Assembly (NCBI GenBank): GCA_900553825.1
Contig: USEV01000048.1
Location: 1 to 6,446 of the forward strand
Direction of reading: 5' to 3'
DNA: 6,446 nt
From: an uncultured Eubacteriales bacterium
GTDB taxonomy: Bacteria; Bacillota; Clostridia; Christensenellales; CAG-917
Each line of letters begins with the position of its first letter. The first letter of the stretch is position 1. Positions 1 to 6,446 of the stretch are shown one piece after another. The notes beneath the pieces were generated by a model, which saw nothing but the letters and a program-made list of their open reading frames with translations, did no database searches and was not told the DNA's origin. The position numbers were made by a program, and so were the translations under genes.

Positions 1-25
1 GCTCGGAGATGTGTATAAGAGACAG
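1..25. other. Residual Nextera (Tn5) adapter, read-2 side
   Basis: This is sequencing-library sequence, not genome. Bases 7-25 are the 19-base Tn5 mosaic end AGATGTGTATAAGAGACAG, and bases 1-6 (GCTCGG) are the adjoining part of the Nextera read-2 adapter. The full adapter is longer, so its outer nine bases are missing. Genomic sequence begins at base 26. Whatever lay upstream in the chromosome, plausibly the end of rpoC, is not visible. Confidence 0.97.
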
Positions 26-29
26 ATCT

Positions 30-38
30 TGTTATAAT
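30..38 (+). promoter_or_regulatory. Possible extended -10 element at the contig edge
   Basis: TGT followed by a perfect TATAAT (33-38) matches an extended -10 promoter element. The corresponding -35 would fall at about 10-15, which is replaced by adapter, so it cannot be checked. The surroundings are very AT-rich (TATAATTTATATAA), which makes a chance match plausible. If real, it would start a transcript near base 45, ahead of the better promoter at 81-109. Confidence 0.25.
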
Positions 39-80
39 TTATATAAGGGAATTTTTTTGGCGCAACTTCCCTCATTTCGT

Positions 81-109
81 TTGACATCGCCGTCGATAGT
101 TGATAATAT
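81..109 (+). promoter_or_regulatory. Sigma-70-type promoter of the str operon
   Basis: A perfect -35 box TTGACA (81-86) is followed by a 17-base spacer and TAATAT (104-109, four of six matches to TATAAT), with TG one base upstream of the -10 (101-102) as in extended -10 promoters. An overlapping GATAAT (102-107) is a closer hexamer match but leaves only a 15-base spacer. The start site would be about 114-117, giving a leader of roughly 42 bases before the L7Ae-like gene. It is the best promoter in the window and probably drives the L7Ae-like gene, rpsL, rpsG and fusA. Confidence 0.7.
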
Positions 110-114
110 GATTA

Positions 115-140
115 GGCTTGCGTAACCGCGAGCTGTTTTT
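115..140 (+). terminator. Terminator-like hairpin in the leader of the str operon
   Basis: GGCTTGCG (115-122) pairs with CGCGAGCT (127-134) around a TAAC loop, giving eight pairs of which two are G-U. It is followed by G and five T residues (136-140), the form of a modest intrinsic terminator. The right arm can instead pair with AGCTTGT (141-147) to make a hairpin at 128-147, so the two folds exclude each other. It could be the terminator of an upstream operon, a weak attenuator, or a hairpin protecting the 5' end of the mRNA. It lies almost at the predicted start site, which argues against efficient termination of transcripts from the promoter at 81-109. Confidence 0.4.
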
Positions 141-158
141 AGCTTGTAAAGAAAAAGT

Positions 159-434
159 ATGAGCAGAGAAAACGAACTTGAAAAATTGCTTACAATCTCC
201 TCGAAAGTTGTCGGGACAAAACAAGTTTTGAGGGGTGTCTCCGAGGGGACGGTCGGGTGTGTGGTCGTCGCCGAGGATGCGGAACCCGCCTTGAAGGAGA
301 GGGTGGTCGCCGCCGCGGAGTATGCCGGCATCGAAGTCCGCTTTGCACCGAACATGGCATGGCTGGGCAGAGTGTGCGGCATCGAAGTGGGGGCTGCCGC
401 CGTCGGAATCGGGACGGGGGAAGCGAAGATGTGA
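159..434 (+). CDS. ybxF: L7Ae-family K-turn RNA-binding protein (YbxF-like)
   Basis: A 91-residue protein of the L7Ae/L30e/Gadd45 family, which binds kink-turn RNA. The family's GTKQ RNA-contact motif is at residues 19-22. The C-terminal core CGIEVGAAAVGI (73-84) closely matches Bacillus YbxF, which is 82 residues; the extra residues are a short charged N-terminus and a GTGEAKM tail. Its place directly in front of rpsL is the usual one in Bacillota, where it generally follows rpoC. Its ribosome binding site is weak: only AAAG (148-151) precedes the ATG, while every other gene here has an AGGAGG-like site. I kept this start because the N-terminus aligns and no later start fits. Its cellular role is poorly defined even in Bacillus. 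Confidence 0.88.
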   Translation: MSRENELEKLLTISSKVVGTKQVLRGVSEGTVGCVVVAEDAEPALKERVVAAAEYAGIEVRFAPNMAWLGRVCGIEVGAAAVGIGTGEAKM

Positions 435-478
435 TTGCACTTGCACTGGGTTGAAGCAGGTACATTCGGAAATAACAC

Positions 479-484
479 AGGAGG
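479..484 (+). promoter_or_regulatory. Ribosome binding site that fixes the rpsL start
   Basis: AGGAGG lies seven bases before the ATG at 492. The reading frame stays open upstream to 435 and would add 19 unrelated residues, but S12 proteins begin MPTINQL or similar, so the start at 492 is the right one. Confidence 0.9.
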
Positions 485-491
485 AACAAGA

Positions 492-863
492 ATGCCAACC
501 ATCAATCAGCTTATCAGGAAGGGCAGGGAAAGACAGGTTAAGAAATCCATGACCCCTATCATGGGACAGTGCCCGCAAAAACGCGGCATCTGCCTCTCGG
601 TGACGACGACTTCTCCCAAGAAGCCTAACTCCGCGCTCCGCAAGATCGCGAGAGTTCGCCTCGTCAACGGTCAGGAAGGAACCATCTATATCCCCGGCAT
701 CGGCCACAACCTGCAAGAGCACAGTGTTGTTCTTATCAGAGGCGGCAGAGTCAGGGACTTGCCCGGTGTGCGTTATCACATCATCCGCGGCACCTTGGAT
801 ACGGCAGGCGTTGCAAAGAGAAAGCAAGCCAGGTCCAAGTACGGCGCAAAACGCCCCAAATAA
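492..863 (+). CDS. rpsL: 30S ribosomal protein S12
   Basis: A 123-residue S12, a decoding-centre protein of the small subunit that monitors codon-anticodon pairing. The signature [10 protein letters not shown] is at residues 42-51, and [17 protein letters not shown] at 71-87. Length and the lack of an N-terminal insertion match Clostridia rather than Bacilli (about 138 residues). Lys43 (AAG, 618-620), where changes give streptomycin resistance, is kept. The second such site, Lys88 by the same numbering (Lys87 of mature E. coli S12), is Arg here (AGG, 753-755). Asp89, the residue thiomethylated by RimO in E. coli, is present. The gene follows the L7Ae-like gene by 57 bases and precedes rpsG by 24, clearly one operon. 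Confidence 0.98.
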   Translation: MPTINQLIRKGRERQVKKSMTPIMGQCPQKRGICLSVTTTSPKKPNSALRKIARVRLVNGQEGTIYIPGIGHNLQEHSVVLIRGGRVRDLPGVRYHIIRGTLDTAGVAKRKQARSKYGAKRPK

Positions 864-887
864 TCACATTTTCCCAAGGAGGTTACT

Positions 888-1358
888 ATGCCAAGAAGAA
901 GTGGCGTGCCCAAAAGAGATGTTCTGCCCGATCCCGTTTACGGCAGCAAGGTTGTGACCAAGCTCATCAACCAGATTATGCTCGACGGCAAGAAGGGTAC
1001 CGCGCAGACCATCGTCTACGAGGCATTTGATATTGCATCAAAGAAACTGGGAGCGGAGGCAATCGATGTCTTCAACAAGGCTCTCGAAAACGCTATGCCC
1101 ATGCTCGAAGTCAAGGCGAGAAGGGTTGGCGGCTCGACCTATCAGGTTCCTATGGAAATCCGTCCCGAGCGCAGGCAGACGCTGGCAATCCGCTGGATCG
1201 TCGCCTTTGCGAGAAAGAGGGGTGAGAAGACCATGAAGGAAAGGCTTGCGGGCGAGCTCATGGACGCTTACAACCTCGCAGGCGGCGCAGTCAAGAAGAA
1301 GGACGAAATGCACCGCATGGCGGAGGCCAACAAGGCGTTTGCACACTACAGGTGGTAA
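888..1358 (+). CDS. rpsG: 30S ribosomal protein S7
   Basis: A 156-residue S7, the primary binder of the 16S rRNA 3' major domain, which nucleates assembly of the 30S head and lies near the E-site tRNA. It starts [16 protein letters not shown], carries the hallmark [14 protein letters not shown] (about residues 75-88), and ends [15 protein letters not shown], the short Bacillota form without the C-terminal tail found in E. coli K-12. AAGGAGG (876-882) precedes the ATG by five bases. In E. coli, S7 represses its operon through a roughly 100-base structure between rpsL and rpsG. Here that gap is only 24 bases, so this control cannot be present in that form. The last two sense codons double as the fusA ribosome binding site. 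Confidence 0.98.
   Translation: MPRRSGVPKRDVLPDPVYGSKVVTKLINQIMLDGKKGTAQTIVYEAFDIASKKLGAEAIDVFNKALENAMPMLEVKARRVGGSTYQVPMEIRPERRQTLAIRWIVAFARKRGEKTMKERLAGELMDAYNLAGGAVKKKDEMHRMAEANKAFAHYRW
1350..1355 (+). promoter_or_regulatory. fusA ribosome binding site inside the end of rpsG
   Basis: AGGTGG, the final Arg-Trp codons of rpsG, sits eight bases before the fusA ATG at 1364. It serves as a near-consensus Shine-Dalgarno site and decides the start: the in-frame GTG at 1352 lies within this site and would add four residues absent from the family. Only five bases separate the rpsG stop from fusA, so translational coupling is likely. Confidence 0.75.
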
Positions 1359-1363
1359 TTCCT

Positions 1364-3448
1364 ATGCCGCGTAACTTCGCACTGGACAAGGTCAGAAACA
1401 TCGGCATCATGGCTCACATCGACGCCGGCAAGACGACCACAACCGAGCGTATCCTGTTCTATACGGGCATGATTCGCAAGCTCGGTGAGGTGCACGACGG
1501 CGCGGCGGTCATGGATTACATGGTGCAGGAGCGCGAAAGGGGGATCACCATCACCTCCGCCGCCACTACCACCGTGTGGAAGGGTCATCAGATCAACATC
1601 ATCGACACCCCCGGACATGTCGACTTTTCCGTTGAAGTCGAAAGAAGCCTGAGGGTGCTCGACGGAGCGGTTGCGGTGTTCTGCGCCAAGGGCGGCGTCG
1701 AACCCCAGTCGGAGAATGTGTGGCGTCAGGCCAACACCTACAAAGTTCCCCGCATCGCTTTCGTCAACAAGATGGACATCAACGGAGCGAACTTTCAAAA
1801 TGTCATCAAGATGATGCGCGAAAGGCTTGCCACCAACGCCGTTCCCGTCGTCCTCCCCATAGGGTGCGAGAGCGAGTTCAAGGGCATTGTCGACCTCATC
1901 ACCATGAAGGCGATTTACTACTCCGAAGGCGACAACGGTATGTCCGCCAGGGAGGAGGAAATCCCCGCCGGAATGCAGGAGGAGGCCGAAGCGGCAAGGG
2001 CGAAGCTCATCGAGGAGGCTGCCAACTTCGACGACGGCATCTTCGAGAAGTGCATCATGGACGACAGCGCGTCCGTCACCGAGGACGAGCTCAAAAAGGC
2101 GATTCGCAAGGGCACCATCGAGATGGGCATGACTCCCGTGTTCTGCGGCAGTTCCTACCGCAACAAGGGCATTCAGCGTCTGCTCGATGCCATTGTGGAC
2201 TTCCTCCCCGCGCCCACCGACATCGCGTCGATCACGGGCAAGAACCCGCGTGTGGGCAGGGAAGAGGTCAGGCACCCCTCCGACGACGAGCCTCTGAGCG
2301 CGCTTGTGTTCAAGATTCTCACCGACGAATATGTCGGCAAGCTCGCCTTCATCCGCATTTACAGCGGCACGATAAAGACGGGCATGATGGTGTTCAATCC
2401 TGGCAAGGACGAGAATGAGCGCATAGGCAGAATCCTTCGCATGAACGCCGACGACAGAGAGGACCTCACCGAGGCGGGCGCAGGCGACATCGTCGCGCTC
2501 GTGGGGCTCAAGAAGAGCACCACCGGCGACACGCTCTGCGACAAGTCGCACCAGATCGTGCTGGAAAACATGGTCTTCCCCGAGCCCGTCATCAAGGTGG
2601 CAATCGAGCCCAAGACCAAGGCGAGCCAGGAGAGGATGAACACCGCCATAGCCAAGCTGCAGGAGGAGGACCCCACCTTCAAGGCGTACACCGACAAGGA
2701 TACGGGTCAGATCATCATCGCGGGCATGGGCGAGCTTCACCTGGAAATCATCGTGGACAGAATGTTCCGCGAGTTCAGGGTGGAGGCGAATGTGGGCAAG
2801 CCCCAGGTCAGCTATCGTGAGACCATCACCCGTCCCGCAAGGGCGGAGGGCAAGTTCGTCAGACAGACGGGCGGACACGGTCAGTACGGTCACTGCGTCA
2901 TCGAGCTCGAGCCCAACCCCGGCGGCGGCTACGAATTTTCCAACGAAACGGTCGGCGGCGTCGTCCCCAAGGAGTTTGCAAACGCGGTCAGCGAGGGCAT
3001 CAAGGAAGCCGCAAAGGCCGGCGTCATGGCGGGCTACGAGGTGGTGGACTTCAAGGTCAGGCTCGTGGACGGCAGCACTCACGAGGTGGACAGCTCCGAA
3101 ATGGCGTTCAGAGTCGCGGGTTCCATGGCGTTCCGCTCGGCTGCGGAAAAGGCGAGCCCGGTGCTCCTCGAGCCCATCATGAAGGTGGAAATCGATGTCC
3201 CCGACGAGTATGTCGGCGATGTCATGAGCAGCCTCAACTCCCGTCGCGGAAGCGTGCGAGGCATGGAGCTCCGAAACGGAGTCCAGGCGGTCGAATGCGA
3301 TGTCCCGCTCTCGGAGATGTTCGGCTATGCGACCACCCTCAGAAGCCTCACGCAGGGCAGAGCGACATTCACGATGCTGTTTGACCATTACGCGGAAGTG
3401 CCCATGAGCATCGCGGAAAAGGTCACCGGCAAAAAATTCGATAGGTAA
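1364..3448 (+). CDS. fusA: Translation elongation factor G (EF-G)
   Basis: A complete 694-residue translocase GTPase that moves tRNAs and mRNA after peptide bond formation and, with RRF, splits ribosomes. Seen in order: P-loop AHIDAGKT (17-24), switch I RGITI (59-63), DTPGH (81-85), NKMD (135-138), and a G5 element SSY (263-265) where SAF is more usual. Domain II follows, then domain III with GELHLEI. Domain IV carries [10 protein letters not shown] and the tip-loop His573 in STHEVDSSE, equivalent to the key E. coli His583. Domain V holds [12 protein letters not shown] and [19 protein letters not shown]. All catalytic elements are intact and the length is normal, so this is the canonical factor rather than a tetracycline-protection paralogue, as its place after rpsG supports. 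[13 protein letters not shown] is typical of Clostridia. Confidence 0.98.
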   Translation: MPRNFALDKVRNIGIMAHIDAGKTTTTERILFYTGMIRKLGEVHDGAAVMDYMVQERERGITITSAATTTVWKGHQINIIDTPGHVDFSVEVERSLRVLDGAVAVFCAKGGVEPQSENVWRQANTYKVPRIAFVNKMDINGANFQNVIKMMRERLATNAVPVVLPIGCESEFKGIVDLITMKAIYYSEGDNGMSAREEEIPAGMQEEAEAARAKLIEEAANFDDGIFEKCIMDDSASVTEDELKKAIRKGTIEMGMTPVFCGSSYRNKGIQRLLDAIVDFLPAPTDIASITGKNPRVGREEVRHPSDDEPLSALVFKILTDEYVGKLAFIRIYSGTIKTGMMVFNPGKDENERIGRILRMNADDREDLTEAGAGDIVALVGLKKSTTGDTLCDKSHQIVLENMVFPEPVIKVAIEPKTKASQERMNTAIAKLQEEDPTFKAYTDKDTGQIIIAGMGELHLEIIVDRMFREFRVEANVGKPQVSYRETITRPARAEGKFVRQTGGHGQYGHCVIELEPNPGGGYEFSNETVGGVVPKEFANAVSEGIKEAAKAGVMAGYEVVDFKVRLVDGSTHEVDSSEMAFRVAGSMAFRSAAEKASPVLLEPIMKVEIDVPDEYVGDVMSSLNSRRGSVRGMELRNGVQAVECDVPLSEMFGYATTLRSLTQGRATFTMLFDHYAEVPMSIAEKVTGKKFDR

Positions 3449-3479
3449 TATGTATTGATATCCACTATCTATATGTATT
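3448..3479 (+). repeat. Nine-base direct repeat ahead of tuf
   Basis: ATATGTATT occurs exactly at 3448-3456 and 3471-3479, 23 bases start to start, about two DNA turns apart. It lies in the AT-rich gap between fusA and tuf, just upstream of the TATAAT box. It might be a protein-binding pair, but AT-rich sequence yields such repeats easily. Confidence 0.4.
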
Positions 3480-3482
3480 CTC

Positions 3483-3488
3483 TATAAT
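3483..3488 (+). promoter_or_regulatory. Candidate -10 box of a separate tuf promoter
   Basis: A perfect TATAAT lies in the 76-base gap between fusA and tuf, which is strikingly AT-rich next to the GC-rich genes. No good -35 box sits 16-18 bases upstream; the best match, TTGATA (3455-3460), is 22 bases away, and there is no extended -10 TG. Initiation would be at about 3495, leaving a 30-base leader with GGAGG at 3512-3516. An extra tuf promoter fits the very high demand for EF-Tu, but the poor -35 keeps this tentative. Confidence 0.4.
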
Positions 3489-3524
3489 AAAACACTACTC
3501 AAAAATCATTTGGAGGAAACCAAA

Positions 3525-4730
<1,206 letters not shown>

Positions 4731-4750
4731 GTGTTCTTTCAAGCTTGCGT

Positions 4751-4784
4751 TACTCTGCACGGCTCGGCGGAGCCGTGCAGGGTA
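4751..4784 (+). terminator. Strong hairpin after tuf, terminator or attenuator without a T tract
   Basis: An 11-base perfect stem, CTGCACGGCTC (4755-4765) with GAGCCGTGCAG (4770-4780), closes a GGCG loop. TACT and GGTA extend it to 15 pairs (4751-4784) with one G-T. It begins 20 bases after the tuf stop and ends 33 bases before rpmG. No T run follows on either strand, so it is not a standard intrinsic terminator. It may stabilise the 3' end of tuf mRNA, mark an RNA processing site, or partly reduce read-through so that EF-Tu is made in excess of L33, SecE and NusG. The structure is certain on paper; its role is inferred. Confidence 0.45.
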
Positions 4785-4817
4785 TGCCTGTAAACGAACG
4801 CTTCAAAGGAGGCTCAG

Positions 4818-4982
4818 ATGGCTCAAAAAGGAGCAAGGGTCAGGATTACGCTCGCGTGCACCGAATGCAAGCAGCGCAACTACGACCTCAAGAAAAACAA
4901 ACAGAAGCATCCCGACAGAATGGAGCTTCAGAAGTATTGCAGATTCTGCAAAAAGCACACCTTGCACAGAGAGACGAAGTAA
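4818..4982 (+). CDS. rpmG: 50S ribosomal protein L33, zinc-binding form
   Basis: A 54-residue protein located near the E site of the large subunit. Two CxxC pairs, Cys14/Cys17 and Cys41/Cys44, make the zinc ribbon of the four-cysteine form of L33; many bacteria also keep a cysteine-free form for zinc shortage. The sequence begins [17 protein letters not shown] and ends [18 protein letters not shown] (4805-4812) lies five bases before the ATG. It is followed after 15 bases by secE, the standard rpmG-secE-nusG order of Bacillota. A longer frame at 4745-5023 on the same strand is a shadow of this gene. Confidence 0.95.
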   Translation: MAQKGARVRITLACTECKQRNYDLKKNKQKHPDRMELQKYCRFCKKHTLHRETK

Positions 4983-4997
4983 GGTTCAGGAGGCAAT

Positions 4998-5375
4998 ATG
5001 GCAAAGAAAACGCCGGACAATAATTCGGTTCCCGAAAATGGCGTGAGCGGAAAGCGTATGAACGGCGAGCTCGAGAAGCCCGTCATCTACGACGAACCCG
5101 CGCAGGCTGCGCCTGCCGAAAAGAAGGCCCAAAAAACTGCCAAAACCGCCAAGTCCGACAAGCCCAACATCTTCAAACGGATTTGGAAGTGGTTCAAGGG
5201 AATCATATCCGAGCTCAAGAAGGTCACTTGGCCGAAGGGGAAGGATGTTGCCAAATCAACGGCAGTCGTGCTCGTTGTGGTCGTTGCCTTTTTCATCGTG
5301 CTGTTCGGCATCGACTATGTCCTGATGGGGCTTATGAACCTCGTCGTCGGCGGCACCTGGGTGTCACTGGTATAA
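4998..5375 (+). CDS. secE: Preprotein translocase subunit SecE
   Basis: A 125-residue SecE, which clamps and stabilises SecY in the SecYEG channel of the inner membrane. The conserved cytoplasmic amphipathic segment and hinge FKGIISELKKVTWPKGKD covers residues 66-83, with the signature ELKKVTWP at 72-79. One hydrophobic span follows at about 88-115. Residues 1-56 form a polar, Ala/Lys/Pro-rich extension that looks disordered; Bacillus SecE is about 59 residues, so the core is normal and the extension is extra. An internal ATG (residue 21) is less likely as the start because AGGAGG (4988-4993) lies just before the first ATG. The stop overlaps the nusG ribosome binding site. Confidence 0.93.
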   Translation: MAKKTPDNNSVPENGVSGKRMNGELEKPVIYDEPAQAAPAEKKAQKTAKTAKSDKPNIFKRIWKWFKGIISELKKVTWPKGKDVAKSTAVVLVVVVAFFIVLFGIDYVLMGLMNLVVGGTWVSLV

Positions 5376-5384
5376 AGGAGCGGT

Positions 5385-5933
5385 ATGGAAAACAAGGAAC
5401 GCGCGCAGTGGTATGTCATTCACACCTACTCCGGTCACGAGGCAGGCGTGGAAACAAACCTGCACAATATGGTGGAAAACAACAGCCTGCAGGACTACAT
5501 CCTCGATGTCAAAGTCCCCGTTGAGGACGAGATCGTCGAGAAGAACGGCAAACGCAAGGTCGTTCAGAGAAAGAAGTTCCCGAGCTATGTTTTCATCAAG
5601 ATGATTATGGACGACGACGCGGAGGTTGACCCCAACCATCTGTGGTTCATGGTCACCAACACTCGTGGCGTTACGGGTTTTGTGGGACCCGCAGGGCGTC
5701 CTCTTCCTCTCCGTGACGACGAAGTCAAGCGCATGGGGCTCGAGGTCATTGACTTCGAGGACCTCGACATCAAAGTCGGCGACATGGTCAGAGTGGTCAG
5801 CGGCGCACTTGAAAACTTCGACGGCGTCATCGAATCCATCAGTGCGGAACGCCAGAAGGTCAAGGTCATCATTTCCATGTTCGGCAGGGATACACCCGTC
5901 GAACTCGATTTCTCGCAGGTCGAAAAGCTGTGA
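5385..5933 (+). CDS. nusG: Transcription elongation and termination factor NusG
   Basis: A 182-residue NusG. The N-terminal NGN domain (about residues 8-115), starting WYVIHTYSGHE and containing FPSYVFIKM and TNTRGVTGFVG, binds the clamp helices of RNA polymerase and affects pausing. The C-terminal KOW domain (about 130-182), with VGDMVRVVSGALENFDGVI and MFGRDTPVELDFSQVEKL, can contact ribosomal protein S10 or Rho. AAAGGAG (5374-5380) includes the last two bases of the secE stop and lies four bases before the ATG, so secE and nusG are probably coupled. Length and both domains are normal, which favours housekeeping NusG over the specialised RfaH or LoaP paralogues. Confidence 0.97.
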   Translation: MENKERAQWYVIHTYSGHEAGVETNLHNMVENNSLQDYILDVKVPVEDEIVEKNGKRKVVQRKKFPSYVFIKMIMDDDAEVDPNHLWFMVTNTRGVTGFVGPAGRPLPLRDDEVKRMGLEVIDFEDLDIKVGDMVRVVSGALENFDGVIESISAERQKVKVIISMFGRDTPVELDFSQVEKL

Positions 5934-5956
5934 GCGCCTGTGCGGCGTCAAAGCAC

Positions 5957-5996
5957 GGTGGGAGAAGATAAATCCTTTCTGTCTTCGTCAAACCAC
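5957..5996 (+). promoter_or_regulatory. Putative L1-binding operator in the rplK leader
   Basis: GTGG (5958-5961) pairs with CCAC (5993-5996). An upper stem GAAGA (5964-5968) with TCTTC (5982-5986) is joined to it through G5962-C5989 and A5963-T5988, leaving an unpaired AAA at 5990-5992. The strand GGTGGGAG (5957-5964) is the same as the L1-binding region of 23S rRNA as I recall it for E. coli, where the partner strand is GAAATACCAC; here it is CAAACCAC. Ribosomal protein L1 is known to repress the L11-L1 operon by binding mRNA that copies its rRNA site. The hairpin ends seven bases before the rplK AGGAGG (6004-6009), well placed to affect initiation. rplA is not in the window but normally follows rplK. 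Confidence 0.6.
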
Positions 5997-6013
5997 ATTA
6001 GTCAGGAGGTATT

Positions 6014-6420
6014 ATGGCTAAGAAAATCAGTGCAGTGGTCAAACTGCAACTCCCCGCGGGCAAAGCAACCCCCGGTCCCCCCGTCGGTTCTTCCCTCGGT
6101 CCTCACGGTATCAACATCCCCGCGTTCACCAAGGAATTCAACGAAAAGACCGCAAAACAGGCAGGTCTCATCATTCCTGTGGTCATCACCATCTATCAGG
6201 ACCGTTCCTTCACTTTCATTCTGAAGACCCCTCCGGCGCCCGTCCTCATCAAGAAGGCTTGCGGCATCGAGAGCGCGTCCGCCCGTCCCAACCGCGACAA
6301 GGTTGCGACAATCACCAAGGCGCAGGTCAAAGAGATTGCCGAACTCAAGATGGTGGACCTCAACGCAGGTTCCCTCGAAGCCGCTATGAGCATGATAGCC
6401 GGCACCGCCCGCAGCATGGG
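6014..6420 (+). CDS. rplK: 50S ribosomal protein L11, 3' end cut by the contig edge
   Basis: The first 135 complete codons of L11 (usually about 141 residues), which forms the base of the GTPase stalk with 23S helices 43-44, contacts EF-G, and is needed for RelA activation. It starts [23 protein letters not shown]; the C-terminal RNA-binding domain includes [18 protein letters not shown] and [20 protein letters not shown] (6004-6009) lies four bases upstream. Past base 6420 the frame runs into adapter and the residues CLLYTSDA are artefact. The antibiotic-contact segment is unusual: residue 26 is Ser, not the conserved Pro, with Pro at 30 and 36 where E. coli has Gln and Met. Pro22 and Pro23 are kept. 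Confidence 0.95.
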
Positions 6421-6446
6421 CTGTCTCTTATACACATCTGACGCTG
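6421..6446. other. Residual Nextera (Tn5) adapter, read-1 side
   Basis: Bases 6421-6439 are the reverse complement of the Tn5 mosaic end (CTGTCTCTTATACACATCT), and 6440-6446 (GACGCTG) continue into the Nextera read-1 adapter. The outer seven bases of the adapter are missing. With the read-2 adapter at the other end facing inward, the contig has the layout of a single tagmented fragment, although two separate untrimmed reads could give the same result. Confidence 0.97.

Noticed and set aside
27..125. Open frame before the L7Ae-like gene, considered as the end of rpoC or as a small protein starting at TTG 57
   Set aside because: The translation (ending IVDNMIRLA) is unlike the C-terminus of RpoC and crosses the promoter at 81-109. 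An AGGGA before TTG 57 is the only hint of initiation.
435..446. Tandem TTGCAC TTGCAC after the L7Ae-like gene
   Set aside because: Only two copies of a six-base unit, with no pairing partner or promoter spacing; best taken as chance.
72..827. 251-residue open frame on the minus strand
   Set aside because: It runs antisense through the L7Ae-like gene and rpsL, both of which are clear genes with proper family matches.
1346..3388. 680-residue open frame on the minus strand
   Set aside because: It lies antisense across the whole of fusA, has no ribosome binding site or recognisable domain, and is His/Asp/Val-rich in the way expected from reading GC-rich codon bias backwards.
4731..4817. A tRNA gene between tuf and rpmG, as occurs near secE in some bacteria
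   Set aside because: The gap holds one simple hairpin with no cloverleaf, no TTC-type T-loop and no anticodon arm.
4745..5023. 92-residue open frame overlapping rpmG
   Set aside because: It is in a different frame from L33, whose CxxC pairs and ribosome binding site are clear, and it overlaps the secE start.

Overview
The window is a 6.4 kb piece of a bacterial chromosome carrying translation and transcription housekeeping genes, all on the + strand. It is bounded at both ends by leftover Illumina Nextera (Tn5) adapter: bases 1-25 and 6421-6446 are not genomic, so the real sequence runs from 26 to 6420. I found no undescribed biological system. The interesting points are the gene order around tuf, RNA control elements, and substitutions at antibiotic-contact sites of two ribosomal proteins.

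Organism: the content points to Bacillota, most likely an uncultured, fairly GC-rich member of the Clostridia. The reasons are an L7Ae-type protein in front of rpsL, a 156-residue S7 ending in HYRW, an S12 without the insertion seen in Bacilli, a four-cysteine L33 in front of secE, a single-span SecE, and strong AGGAGG ribosome binding sites. Codons mostly end in C or G. The adapter remnants suggest a metagenome or draft assembly. This placement is inference from remembered family features, not a phylogeny.

Layout: bases 26-158 hold no gene. They contain a good sigma-70-type promoter (81-109) and a terminator-like hairpin with an alternative fold (115-147). Then come the L7Ae-like gene (159-434), rpsL (492-863), rpsG (888-1358) and fusA (1364-3448), tightly packed as a str operon. 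A 76-base AT-rich gap with a TATAAT box precedes tuf (3525-4730). A gap with a strong 15-pair hairpin (4751-4784) leads to rpmG (4818-4982), secE (4998-5375) and nusG (5385-5933). An 80-base leader that resembles the L1-binding site of 23S rRNA precedes rplK (6014 onward), which the adapter cuts about six residues before its end.

How the genes work together: S12 and S7 belong to the 30S subunit, and L33 and L11 to the 50S. EF-G and EF-Tu drive elongation, with EF-G acting at the L11 stalk base. NusG couples RNA polymerase to ribosomes and Rho. SecE anchors the SecYEG channel. Joining the str block directly to rpmG-secE-nusG-rplK through one tuf gene is the main structural oddity. In several Clostridia these blocks each carry their own tuf copy and lie on opposite sides of rpoBC, so the join may be real, a recombination product, or an assembly collapse at tuf.
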